A DNA stretch of 64,000 nt, taken from NCBI GenBank assembly GCA_017506865.1, contig JAFCMP010000290.1:620001-684000 (forward strand). Direction: 5' to 3'. The notes under the pieces are model-generated. The model did not search any database. It was not told where the DNA came from and saw only the letters and a program-made list of their open reading frames with translations. The stretch comes from Tribonema minus (taxonomy: Eukaryota; Sar; Xanthophyceae; Tribonematales; Tribonemataceae). Within the stretch, counting starts at the first letter, position 1. The number at the start of each line of letters is the position of its first letter. Below, in pieces: positions 53,989 through 64,000 of the stretch. Position numbers and translations under genes: made by a program.

Positions 53989-55474
53989 TGGCCGGCGAGG
54001 GCCGCGGCACTTGCAACAGTGCGATGCGGCGGTAAGCACTGACGTCGCCATCAGGGGCAATGACTGCGTTCCAGTTGTCGATCACGACACGTGTGAGCGC
54101 GCGCTGTAGCGCGAGGGAGGCGCGGCGGCGCCAGAAGGCAACGCGCTGCGCGAGATTGTAGCTGCCCTGCGAGCTCTGCTCGGCGAGTGCGTGTAGCAGC
54201 GCTTGGGTGTCGCGTGACATAGCGCCGAAGTGGTCAAAGGCTGCGGAAAATAGGGTGTGTGTAGTGGGGTCCAGGGCCCCTGAGACTACGTATGTGTCTA
54301 TCTTTTCCTGCGAAGCCGATTCAAGCACGCGCTGCACATCGCGCGCGCCCCCCTGAGCCTGACGGAGGCGGGAGGGACATGAGCTGTCACGTATGGTGAC
54401 GTCTATGCAACAAGCTACTTCAAAGCCGCCGCGCAGTTTAGTGCACCGGCCTGCCGCTACCGCGTCGGCGCTCGGCTGCACTTTAGGGACTGGAAGGCAG
54501 ATCTGGTTGCTGCCGAAGACGATGTCCATGAACTTGTTGAACCCGTGGCGCGCCGCGTAGCGGCGGAAGGGGGCAAGGGTGTCCCGGTCGAGACCGCGGA
54601 GGTGGGCCACCTGCTTGAGCATCTGAAAAAGCGCGTCTGCGAGCAAGTTGTGTCGCGTGACGTTGAGCCCTTGTGTGCAGCGGCGCAGGTGGGCACCTGA
54701 CTCCACTGTTTTATGGCACTTGGGGCACCGCGCCGCAGCGGAGGCGGGGCGCTCCACGCCCAGGTGGCGCCGCAGCGTCTCGCGGAATTCCGGCGGCGAC
54801 ATGGTCTCCGCTGGGTCAGTGCTCGGCAGTTGCGCCAAGAAACCCATGGCCCCCTTAGAGGCACCGCTGCGCCACGCCGCGACTGCTTCCAACGCATTTG
54901 CTGCTTCAAGCCGGCGCAGCTGCGTGGCGGCGAGCGCTGCGTCTAGCACCCGTGATAGCGCGGCTTGACGCCGCGGCAGCACGGCGGCCGGCGGGGCCTG
55001 GGCGGAGCCTGGCTCGCGCGCCGCCGCTGGCGCAGCGCGGCGCGCGCCGGCGCGAGTCCGCATGCCCAGCCCCGCAGCTCCGCCTGCCCGTTGCAGCAGA
55101 TCGCGCAGTGCCCGCCACGCGCCGTCGTCCTGGCGCCAGTCCTGGTACCAGACCGAGGGCAGGAGCAGTGCGAGGGCCGCTGCGGCATCATCGCTGCCGC
55201 TGCGCAGCTGCTGCAGGCAGGTAGCTATCTGAGTGAAGGTGAAGCCGTAGCGGGCGTGCTCCAGGACGCGGCTGCGTGCCGCCACTGGAAACGCCGCCAG
55301 TGCCGGTCCCATGCACTCGAGGGTACGCGCAGCAAATGCGGCACATGCACGCGGCGCCGCGCCCAGCACGCCAAAGCCGCCGCTCCCCAGCCGCAGATGC
55401 ACGCGTACCTGCTGATGTGCTAGTAGCGTCACCGGGGCCTCGCCACCCCAGTCTGCGCCGCGTACCCATGCCAC
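53963..55474 (-). pseudogene. Family B ORF2 C-terminal fragment (503 codons)
   Basis: Open frame matching the last 500 or so residues of the full ORF2: thumb region, CCHC knuckle (CPKCHKTVESGAHLRRC) and the MDIVF and CIDVTI endonuclease motifs. The RT core, N-terminal fingers and ORF1 are missing, so it cannot move alone. Few amino-acid changes against copy 1. The first Met is an internal residue of the parent protein. Confidence 0.88.
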
Positions 55475-55490
55475 TGCCGCCGCCCACAGA

Positions 55491-58400
55491 GGTGAAGTTT
55501 AGGTTTTGAAGTATGAGTGTCATCTCATCAGCGTGGTTCAACAACGTGATTTATGGCACAAAGTATGTTACTAAGATCGCGACGTTGGGGCTGCCTTGGG
55601 AGCATGCCCGGACATTTTCAGTGAGCCATTGTGGATCAAGCAACTTGTATTGCTTGTATTTGCAGCATACCTTCAAAGGAGCTGGTGCAATGCACTAAGT
55701 ATATTATTCATGAAGTTGGAAGAACAAGTGATGGCACTGAGAAAAGGAGACAGCTATTGTACACGTATACATGCTGCCTCATGGTATGCAGAACCGAAAA
55801 GACGATGCAGCCGTCAATGAGAATGCATGTAGCAATTGCAATAAATTGCATGCAGCGATCGAACAACACTTCGTAACAGTCAACATCAATGTATCTGCAC
55901 ACACCTTCGTGGTTTTGCAGGCATTCCGACTCTCTCTATGCCTCTCTCCCTCCCCTTTACCCCTCCAAGCGTTACAAAACATGTAACTGAAAAAACTCAG
56001 AAACCTTCGCGCACACCTCGACTCTCTGCGACAACGCATTACTCTCAGCTCGATACGACAACAGCTCCTTGACAAGGCTGCCCTGCCACCATGTTGCGTT
56101 CGACGTTGATTCTGGTGCTCTGTGCTGTTGTTGCGGCACTCGACGCCGATCCGAAGTGCTTGACAGGAGTTCCCGCCGTGAGCCCATTCAATCCTCTAGG
56201 AGCCTGCTGCCCGAAGAAGTGCGGCGACAAGTGCGGTGCGAGGTACGCAAGGGAGGTGCTGTTTTACTGCGCTTCATGCATGCCTTGGCCACGCACTCCG
56301 AGTACGGATTACACCACTTAGTTCCATGCGGTTGAGGCGCAGGCCGCGCGTTTTGGTTTCATAAATGAACATGAAGAGAGGGCTGTCATACTTGCTTTAT
56401 ATTGTTGTCGTATAGGTGCCATGTATGGAGCCTGTCGTTGGTCACTTGGGCTGACCTGAACAATTCTGTCATTCATAAAAAGGTCAACCTTTGGAAGCTG
56501 CTGACGGAACGCCGCAGTCGTTGTCTCAAATGCATGGAGTGCAGGAGGCACAGCATGCATAGACAGGCAGTCACGGTGCACACTGCAGCTGCACCGTGAC
56601 TAGCTGCTTGCAATCCTGAATCTCACTGGCAGCTGGTGCAGGTGTAAGGATGCAACTTGAAGTTCCTATAGAACCAGCTGGAAGCAGGCTGGCGTGCGCA
56701 CTTTCATCTACTTTGTGTAAGCAGGTGTATCGTAACAGAGAACACTCAAGCACCCTGACTGCGTCACTGACATAGTATGAGTATTGTGACAGAGAACCCG
56801 CGTCAGCACTTTGAATGCCTCACTTGATGGACCTACCGCCGCAACTCTTTTCTCAATTGCAGAGACTGCGAATCGCGCGGCGCCGACGACTGCTGCCCCG
56901 CATACATCAAGAAGTCCGGCAGGTCGTGTGACACAGAGGGACCCCCATGCATCAGGTCGCTTCGCAAGCCCCGTTCCCACCCCCCTCCCAAGAGGACGTG
57001 CGAGGAAGCTGGGGGCATTCTTGGCGATGATGGCAAGTCCTGCTGTGCCGCGTCCTGTGGCGAATGGTGAGTTGAAGTTGGTGGTCCAGGAATGAATAGA
57101 ACGAAACAGAAGATCGTATAGCTCTAGGTGACGAGGAGTGGTTAGCCGCAAGTACCTTCCACCAATAACCGTGGACGCCGCTGCTGCAGTCATTGGCCAC
57201 GAGTCAAACAGTGCCATCATATCCACAGTAGTCGAGACGACTTCATTGAATATTTTGCATTCGCAGCTATCATAGCATTGTGAGTTTTGCGGTGCTAGTC
57301 GTTGCCAATGCATGCTTGAGTTGATTTTTGCTGAGGGCGTAAAAAGCCCAAGTGGTAGATGTACACAGCTGGCTACAGTAATCTACATGTGTCTTGCGAA
57401 AGCTTGGAAGTGTCTCAATGCGCATTGACGATCACTTTCAATGACAGCTGAACTTCATCTTATTGTGTTTTGCATGCAAGTATGGTCCCCGTTCTGGTTC
57501 ACAGCACTTGCAGTGTGCATACAATTCTGACGTCCCATTGGTGCGCAAGCTGTTCGTGCTATAGTCGTTAAATGAAAGTTATGTGTGCGCTGGTTGATCC
57601 CACGCTGTTTATGATGCGTGATGGCAGCATCGCAGGTTGCTGCAAGTCCGCCTCAATCATCAATGCCGCGCACTTTTGCTACTCTCATTTCAAGCTACAT
57701 GACCACAAACCTGCCTGCCACTGCAGCACGCGCGCGGCCACAGCATCTCACTCTTTCCGTCTGCCACAACCCCTCAATCTGTGCGAGCAGCGGCGGTTTC
57801 GGCTGCCACGCGCACGAAGGCGGCGTAGATGGCTGCTGCAAGTCCGCCATCACCGCCGCACTCAAGAGCTGCCGCTGGAACGACCCCCCCTGCCTCGTCG
57901 TCGCAAGCCCCCAGGCTTCCCCTGAGCCTACCCCCACACACACCATGGGCACACGCCCCCCCGCAGTGGCTACTGAGGAGCCTTGTGACACCCCCGAGCC
58001 GACGGTCGAGTGCACGCACGAGGCCACTGCAGAGCCCACCCCTGACTGCACTACGGAGTCAACCAAAGGGGCCACAGTGCCTGACGAAGTGCCTGGAGTT
58101 GAAGGTGGAGTTGAAGTTGATGATGACGGCGCCACGCCCGAGCCCGAGGGAGAGGGCGGCGAAGCGGAAGGCACCGATGAGCCGACTAAGGTGCACACGA
58201 GGAAGCCCACTAAGGCCGGCAAGCCTGCCAAGCCTGAGAAGACCAAGAAGCCCACTTCTATGAAGAAGCCTCAGCCCACGCGCAAGCCGTCCAAGGCACA
58301 CCCGGAGCACCCTGTACACCCGTCCCACCCGCCTCATCCCACGAAGCGCGCCACCGAGGGACCCATGTAACGGTGAGTTTTGGTTGATGTCTTGACTGCG

Positions 58401-61400
58401 ATTCAATTGAAGTATGCTGTGCGAGCAGTACTTCAAGATGGCATTTCAGTACTGAACTCGTGCCCGCACAGCTGCACATAAGTTGCTTGATGCGCGTGCG
58501 ACACCAGCAGGCTGCTACTGCCACTGATTGAGTGTTTGTTTCCTGACCAGCGCCACTTGTGACGTTGCTTTTGACAGGCATGGCGACCAGCCCTGTGCCC
58601 CCCCCCGCAGCGGCAGCCTGAGGTGACTGCACATCCCCAGAGTACCCTCTGACAGGGCGCACTCCTCGCATGTGGAAGGGGTCACTGGATGTGCCAATTG
58701 CATCGCTGTTGTACTTCATCTGCAATGAGTGTTTGAGCGCGCAGGTTTGTCGGGGCATACGTGTCATGCGATTTGGGTAGCCGCATGTGCCGCCCCCCCC
58801 CAGTGCCTCGCAATCCCCACTGCACTCTCGAGGTATGCCTTCTGGGATGGCGATAGATGGATGTTACTGTCATGCCGCTGCTATATCTGTGCAAGTGTAA
58901 ATCAAGATACACGGCTGTTCTTTGGCGATAGATGGATGTTACTGTCATGTGGCTGCTACATCTGTGCAAGTGTAAATCAAGATACACGGCTGTTCTCTGT
59001 GAGGTGTTCCAAGTGTAGATTTCATTGAGGCATATGCTGTGTGCGATATCGTCACAATATGGGAAGTATGAAGGCCTTGGCCGTCTTGCCCTTGCAACAA
59101 TGAATTGTGTGCAGTCACAAGAGATCTCCTTATGTTTTTGAGTGTGTGTTGATGTGCCATGGCTCGCCTCAGGTTTTCCCTGCTCATCTGATGTTAGGCT
59201 AGGCTTGCACTGCATGTTGCTTCGTGTTGTCGCACAGTGTTGCACATTCCAGTGCGCGTGATGAATTCCTGTAGCGGGTAACAGTTGTTACACACAGGGT
59301 TTATGCAGTTCCGCAAAGCGCAAAGACAGCTAGTACAGAGCTGTTGGAAACGATTGCAACATATGGATGCCGGTGATCATCGTACATTATTGGGGCCAAG
59401 ACTGATGCTGCGGCAGTGTTGATTTGTGCATGACTTTGATGCAACTTTCCTTGGTATTTCATATATCCGCTCAGGTATGCTTATGTCTGTATACCTAAAA
59501 GCTGCTGGCGCGACAGTAGTCCCTGCCCTATGGTCAGACTTGCCAATTGTTGTAGAACACCCAGCATAAACTTTCAAAGTTCGCCAAGTTCTAGCACACT
59601 GGAAATTTTGATGTTTTATGCCGCATAGCAGAGTAGTAGTAGACCAGCGTAGTCAGCAGTATGCTGTGCTTAAGTGCGATCATCAGTGCCGCAACCCTCC
59701 TGCAGGACATGTATAATTTCATCCTTGTTCGAAGTCTACTTGAGAAGCAGAACCTCGACTCGGAAGTAGGTATGCTATCCTGCGTGGGCCCTGTGCGTGG
59801 TCCCTGTGTGCCGCTCATACTGTTGCCATTGCTGATGGTCATGAGCTTGATCTATTCCCGACAAAACGGTGTTGATGAGTGCTTGCTGTCGCTGCTGTCT
59901 GCACAGAAGCTCTCTCAATCGATCAACTTTGAAAACAAAAGTAACGGAAAGTAACGGAAAACGGTTTTGTGTTGATGATCGATCTCACCGTTCAGGCTCG
60001 TATCCCCACGCGCCGCTTCTGGTGGTCATTTCACTCGCTCATTCACCGCGCTGGATCACGACTTCGCTCTTCGGTACCAACAACAACTTCAGCCACCGAC
60101 TCCTGCACTAGGAGAGACCATGTTGCGCGTCGCGGCTGTTCTGCTGCTGTGCGCAGCGGCATCAGCGAAGGACCCCTACTGCAAAGGCGGAGTGAGCCCA
60201 TCAGGCAAGCATGCCCAGCTGGCGTGCTGCGCTGAGGACTGCGGCAGCCTGTGTGGCGCAAAGTGAGTGCACGCGACCTCTCTCTATCTCAGCACTTGGA
60301 CCACAGTATATACGTCTTGCAACAAATGGCCTGCTGGCTCTTACCGGATATCGCTTTCAATTAAGCCGACACACACCAGCTTGCTGCAACCTACTCCAGA
60401 AAGGCAACAGCTGATGCTCTAGCAGCGCAGACAAGCTCGTTTCAGCGGGGTTCAAGCTTGTCAACACTCACACGCCTTGACACGCAACTGAAGTGTGCGT
60501 TTGACCATGTTTATCGATTACCCACAAGCAGTAGGCTGGCATCAGTGCCACTGGGGTCTACACCACCATCCATGAAACGTCCGGGCTCTTGCGTGCTTGC
60601 ATCCAAGCGGCGTCAGAAAGAAAGAGTTGTTTCCGACCGCAATCTCAGCATAGGCATTGCTCGCAGTGTGCAAATGTTCCATGTTCTACAAGCCTTCATA
60701 CCTCTTTGAGTACTCAATGACGCTGAAACTGCAAGACAACCGGCTACGACAAGGCCACACTATCAACGACACAAATTTGAAACTCGACGTACCGCACACT
60801 GTGAAGTGTCACCGAGTAGCCCGACTCGCAATGCATCAGGAGCCCTCATCATGCCTGAATGCGCGCGCGCGACACATTCGCAGAAACTGCGAGGCAGGCG
60901 GGCGCTTCAAGTGCTGCCCCGCCTACATCAAGGCCTCTGGCAGGGAGTGCGACAAAGACAATGCCCCCTGCGTCAAGAACCCCATCCCCAGGCACTTCCG
61001 CACGTGCAAGGCGGCACAGGGGATTTTGGGGGACGACGGCATGTCGTGCTGCGCCGCGTCCTGCGGAGTTTGGTGAGCGCTGTGGCAAATTGAGATCTGA
61101 ACTTCACAGTGTGATTACTTCAAATGTGAAGTGTGCGCCTTGGTGTGGATATGCGAGGTGGATTAGATAAATAAGGGTGTGCTAGGGTGTGTAGACCATG
61201 AAATTGTACATAGTATCCAGTAGCATGCATGCATGCTGCTCTCACAGCTGCATGTATCTGCGCGATCTAGCATACGCACCGCTGAACTGTCCGATTAAAG
61301 TACCCAGGTGCAAGCACAACATGTAGAGGGTGTCGTACTGCTACATGCATGCTGTACATGGAATGATTTGAGCAGCTGACGTGCTTGTTTCACCGAGTGT

Positions 61401-61740
61401 TCAGGGGTTGCACAGTACAACTTCACCTTTGTGTTGCACAGTGTGTTGCGCCTGTGCAGTATAGGCAGTTCAAGTTTATTGGCGTAAATTTCACCCAAAA
61501 AAACGCTGCAAGCAAGCTCTGTGTACAGGATGATGCCTCGTGCAGTGGTCCTGCTCGTATGATTGGCAAAATGAGCCGCAGGTTGCATAGATGGAGTCAA
61601 GACAGCATACTGATTGCTGCTCCTGTGCATGTGCTGCTATTCCTGAATGTCATTACGTCAATCGACTCCACTCATTTATCTCCCCAACACCTTCCTGTGC
61701 CCCTGCAGCGGCGGCGTCAACTGCGCGCTGCGCCCCGGAG
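55491..61740 (+). repeat. Segmental duplication, copy B (6.25 kb)
   Basis: Near-identical to 12729-18979. Its left edge is the truncated 5' end of family B copy 2. Its right edge cuts gene 2 exon 3 after CGCCCCGGAG and joins a PDZ-like fragment. Both edges therefore touch unrelated sequence, which marks B as the derived copy. Confidence 0.95.
56091..58370 (+). CDS. Secreted cysteine-rich modular protein (gene 1, copy B)
   Basis: Same three exons as copy A: 56091-56242, 56863-57066, 57791-58370, again 311 aa with intact splice sites and frame. Differences from copy A are few: KKCGDK instead of KKCCDK in exon 1, and HAHEGG instead of HAREGG in exon 3. Gly in exon 1 matches genes 2 and 3 (CG.LCGA), so copy B keeps what looks like the ancestral residue while copy A has gained an extra, odd-numbered cysteine. 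The upstream 600 bases are duplicated too, so it may be expressed. Module and stalk description as for copy A. Confidence 0.8.
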
Positions 61741-61781
61741 AATCGTCTGCAATGGACTGGTTGCGCGGGCAGCTCTTATGA
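60120..61781 (+). pseudogene. Gene 2 copy B, truncated inside exon 3
   Basis: Exons 1 (60120-60262) and 2 (60884-61072) are intact copies of gene 2. Exon 3 starts at 61709 but after 32 bases the duplication ends. The frame then runs into foreign sequence and stops at 61779-61781 (ESSAMDWLRGQLL). The second module lacks all but its first two cysteines and the whole Thr/Pro stalk is lost. If made, it would be a secreted one-module protein of about 134 aa. Confidence 0.85.
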
Positions 61782-61971
61782 CATCGTCTGCGCTGTCGCG
61801 GGAAAGGCACCTGAGCAACGTGCCATCAATTGCCGCTACAACATCGCCGATGGCGATGAGGCCGCTTGCCTCCGCCGGCAGCTTCACCCTCGGCTCTGCA
61901 TCGCTCCTGCAGAACTCTTTCACTTTGACTGCGTCACGTTCGCGGTCAAAGTAGTCGAACCTGCCTCTCAA
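61741..61971 (-). pseudogene. PDZ-like domain fragment at the duplication edge
   Basis: The minus frame from 61971 reads through LPAEASGLIAIGDVVAAIDG and DSADDVIRAARATSPL, the pattern of a PDZ domain (GD.V..I.G followed by a helix and a beta-strand start). The frame runs into the duplicated gene 2 sequence at 61740, so the domain is cut there. I see no matching exon upstream. It could be an exon scrap of an unrelated gene carried with the rearrangement, or part of the neighbouring retroelement's target. Confidence 0.45.
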
Positions 61972-62161
61972 TAATAGTGCGGTGGCTGCTCGCAGCGGGC
62001 CTGTCGCTGGCTTTTAGTATTATGCCACGTGGCAGCCGCAGCGAAGTTGGAGTTTATTGGAAGTCGGTTGCAGTGCCCGGTGCCTTGGCCCGCGAAGTAT
62101 GACCAAAGTAGCTTATGGCGCCAAGTAATTGTGTATTTATAGTCGGATCAGCCCCGACGGG

Positions 62162-62768
62162 CTACTGATAGAAGCCGAGCATCGATGTACCGGGCGGCGT
62201 CGCACACAGAAGCGCCGACACAGGGTTCGCATCCCTCCCTGCCATCAGCGCACCACGTACATATGCAAGTATACGCTCAGCAAGCTCACGCGCCAGCGAT
62301 GAGCTCAGCTCTACAGTACACCTATGCAAGATGATGCCGGCCCTACACTTGATGACCGCATCTCCCCCCCCACCACACACAGCTGCGTGCGCCGCCAGCT
62401 CACGCAGAAACGCGTGTGCCTCGCGCCCCAGCCGCCCAAAGGTCTCCTGCACGAAAGGCACGAACACCCACCGCGACTCGTCGAGCGTGCCGCGGTGCAT
62501 GCTTGTGCTTGGCCCTCTCCCCCTCCGCCGCCGCAAAGCCGTCCTTGGACGCCGAGCTGATCCTTACCGGGCTCACGTAGTGATCCGCAGTGGGTACGCG
62601 TACGGAGGTGTCGAGCACTACCCCCTTGTACCGGTACTGCTTGCTGCGCGCCAACATCATAGTACCCGGCTGGACTGCTGTGTCTGCGCGGCGGTCCGGC
62701 ACCTTGAACATGGAAGGGTCTTGTGTTAATTTCTGTCTGCTCTCCGCCTTGCAAACAATGGCGCTCAC
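62162..62768 (-). pseudogene. Third non-LTR element: ORF2 C-terminal remnant, frameshifted
   Basis: Two overlapping minus frames (62768-62400 and 62536-62162) form one broken coding stretch. The first has YRYKGVVLDTSVRVPTADHY and ISSASKDGFAAAEGERAKH. The second continues with ESRWVFVPFVQETFGRLG and AHAFLRELAAHAA. The shift lies at about 62510-62540. The LDxS...F.PF..ETFGR.G order is common in C-terminal endonuclease regions of RLE-type non-LTR elements of algae and other protists. It differs from families A and B. No RT core is present upstream. Confidence 0.6.
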
Positions 62769-64000
62769 TTAGTCTCCTGAGAAGGCAGCTGTGTTCACAT
62801 CAGACTGGCCGAACGAGTGTTGAGCCTGTGTACATATGCTCAGAGTAGCTTGCTGGCCTGTTGTCATGTGTTTCGTCAGAACCTGCAGCAGATGATCCGT
62901 GAAGCATCAAATGGTGGCCCCAATACTACGTGATATATTACATCTTGTGGAGCAGGTACACACATTGTGTGAAGCAAACTCCCTTGCTGTGCGGGAGGGC
63001 CGAGCTACATAGCCTGGGATGGGCTGTAGATCTTTGGTGAGATTTTGGCTTTGATGACTTTTTTTTTTCTTGCATGAGGCCTGTCTGCAACTGCAACCGC
63101 AGATTGCGGGTCTTAGACCAATAGGTTGTGGACGGAATCCTCGTTATCAGAAAAGTAATCTACATGCTGAAGCAAGCACCTATTGCATGGGCCAAAAGCA
63201 GACGCCGAGCACGTTGCTTGCCTAGTGCAAGCACTTGCTGCTGCTGCTGCCGCTGTGGGCCTCAGGTGACTGTATACATTGCGCGTTACCAACCTAAACA
63301 CACACAACACTCCGGCCAACGTGCCAGTCAAGTTTAGTCACAGATATATGCTGTACGCCAGCAACCGCGGAAACCCGGCAGCCACATCTACAGCTGACAT
63401 ATCATACTGTCGGTCATGACGTGTGCTATCTGGGATGTCAAGTGAACTGCAGAGTGCGATTGACGTACTGCAAGATGTAAAGTAAATCATGTACAGAGCA
63501 ACACTGCTGTGTGCTACGTGATCCGCGATTTCTCGTTTGTGAATCTGTGTCGGATGCTTCAGAAGGATTGCTTTCTGAAGAGCGGCATTCATGTGTGAAG
63601 TAACGAAGCTCAAGTATGCGCATTTGCATATATTGTGTGGATGCCTCCCTCATATGTGCTTCAGATTAATGATTTTTTGTTTGTAGCACTGAGTCAGATA
63701 TGACATGAGCGTGTCTCATTGGCACAGGCAATCAGCAATGAAGGACCCGGATGCCTAACTGCTTCATCGCACACAGTAGTTACCAGACATGCATTCACTC
63801 ATGTGGCGCTGATGGGAGCACATGTGCCGACTGCCATTGCAGACGTTCAACTACCAGTAAGCACTTAGCAGTAGGCAGTGTGCCGCCTGCATGCTGACGA
63901 GTATGCCTAAGCTAAAAGCCACAATATTAACAGGAAACACATGGCACATTGTGGTCACCTGTGCACAAGCATTGATGCATTGATCGATGCTGTGTCATCC
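62769..64000. other. Right-hand end of window, no gene recognised
   Basis: About 1.2 kb. A T-run lies at 63059-63069 and a few short unmatched frames occur. I see no gene, RNA or repeat related to the rest of the window. Confidence 0.5.

Larger units (their letters stand above)
53805..55491 (-). mobile_element. Family B copy 2, 5'-truncated, in tandem with copy 1
   Basis: Matches copy 1 from its 3' end to about position 48479 of copy 1, then stops at the left edge of the segmental duplication. Its 3' UTR contains an 87-base direct duplication (53815-53901 and 53902-53988). Copy 1 has only one unit. The junction with the duplication shares one base (G at 55491). Confidence 0.92.

Overview
The window is eukaryotic nuclear DNA, most likely from a unicellular alga. 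The green lineage is my inference and is not proven. The genes are split into many small exons with GT-AG introns, many with GTGAGT donors, plus one GC-AG intron. The host genes are typical of protists and plants: MPDU1, caleosin, a NOX/ferric-reductase-like protein and a secreted GH26 mannanase. Retroelements make up a large share of the sequence, and short TTAGGG runs occur at interstitial sites. Most real genes are invisible as long ORFs. I rebuilt them by joining exons whose splice phases agree.

Layout. 1-2.6 kb: the 3' half of a Ty3/gypsy polyprotein, with polypurine tract and the start of the 3' LTR. 2.6-4.9 kb: a 5'-truncated non-LTR element on the minus strand (family A). 5.6-12.65 kb, minus: MPDU1, six exons found and one short exon unresolved. 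13.3-31.0 kb, plus: three tandem paralogous genes for secreted cysteine-rich modular proteins. Genes 1 and 2 end in long Thr/Pro or Lys/Pro stalks. Gene 3 carries the same modules and stalk followed by a complete GH26 beta-mannanase domain (9 exons, 624 aa). 32.3-33.9 kb: a second, frameshifted family A copy. 34.8-42.2 kb, plus: a NOX/FRE-type transmembrane flavocytochrome (8 exons, 550 aa in my model). 44.3-46.7 kb, minus, convergent to it: a complete caleosin (4 exons, 236 aa). 46.9-55.5 kb, minus: a complete two-ORF non-LTR element of the restriction-like-endonuclease class (family B), with a 5'-truncated copy directly abutting it. 55.5-61.7 kb: a near-identical direct duplicate of 12.7-19.0 kb. 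It carries gene 1 intact and cuts gene 2 off inside exon 3. 61.7-62.8 kb: a PDZ-like scrap and a third non-LTR remnant. From 62.8 kb to the end I see nothing.

The most unusual signal is not a gene. Introns of the MPDU1, cysteine-rich/GH26 and NOX genes hold degenerate, tandemly arranged copies of the neighbouring exon edge together with its splice site. Copies of the exon 3' end plus donor follow real donors, and copies of the acceptor plus exon start precede real acceptors. At least a dozen exon edges show this. It looks like a genome-wide mode of intron growth that leaves arrays of decoy splice sites. A second theme is a conserved hairpin tail of the family A elements that also occurs alone, including inside the NOX introns.

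Functionally, the tandem cysteine-rich/mannanase cluster points to extracellular or cell-wall polysaccharide work. MPDU1 supports dolichol-linked mannose use in the ER. Caleosin belongs to lipid droplets. The flavocytochrome moves electrons across a membrane. I see no operon-like link between them.
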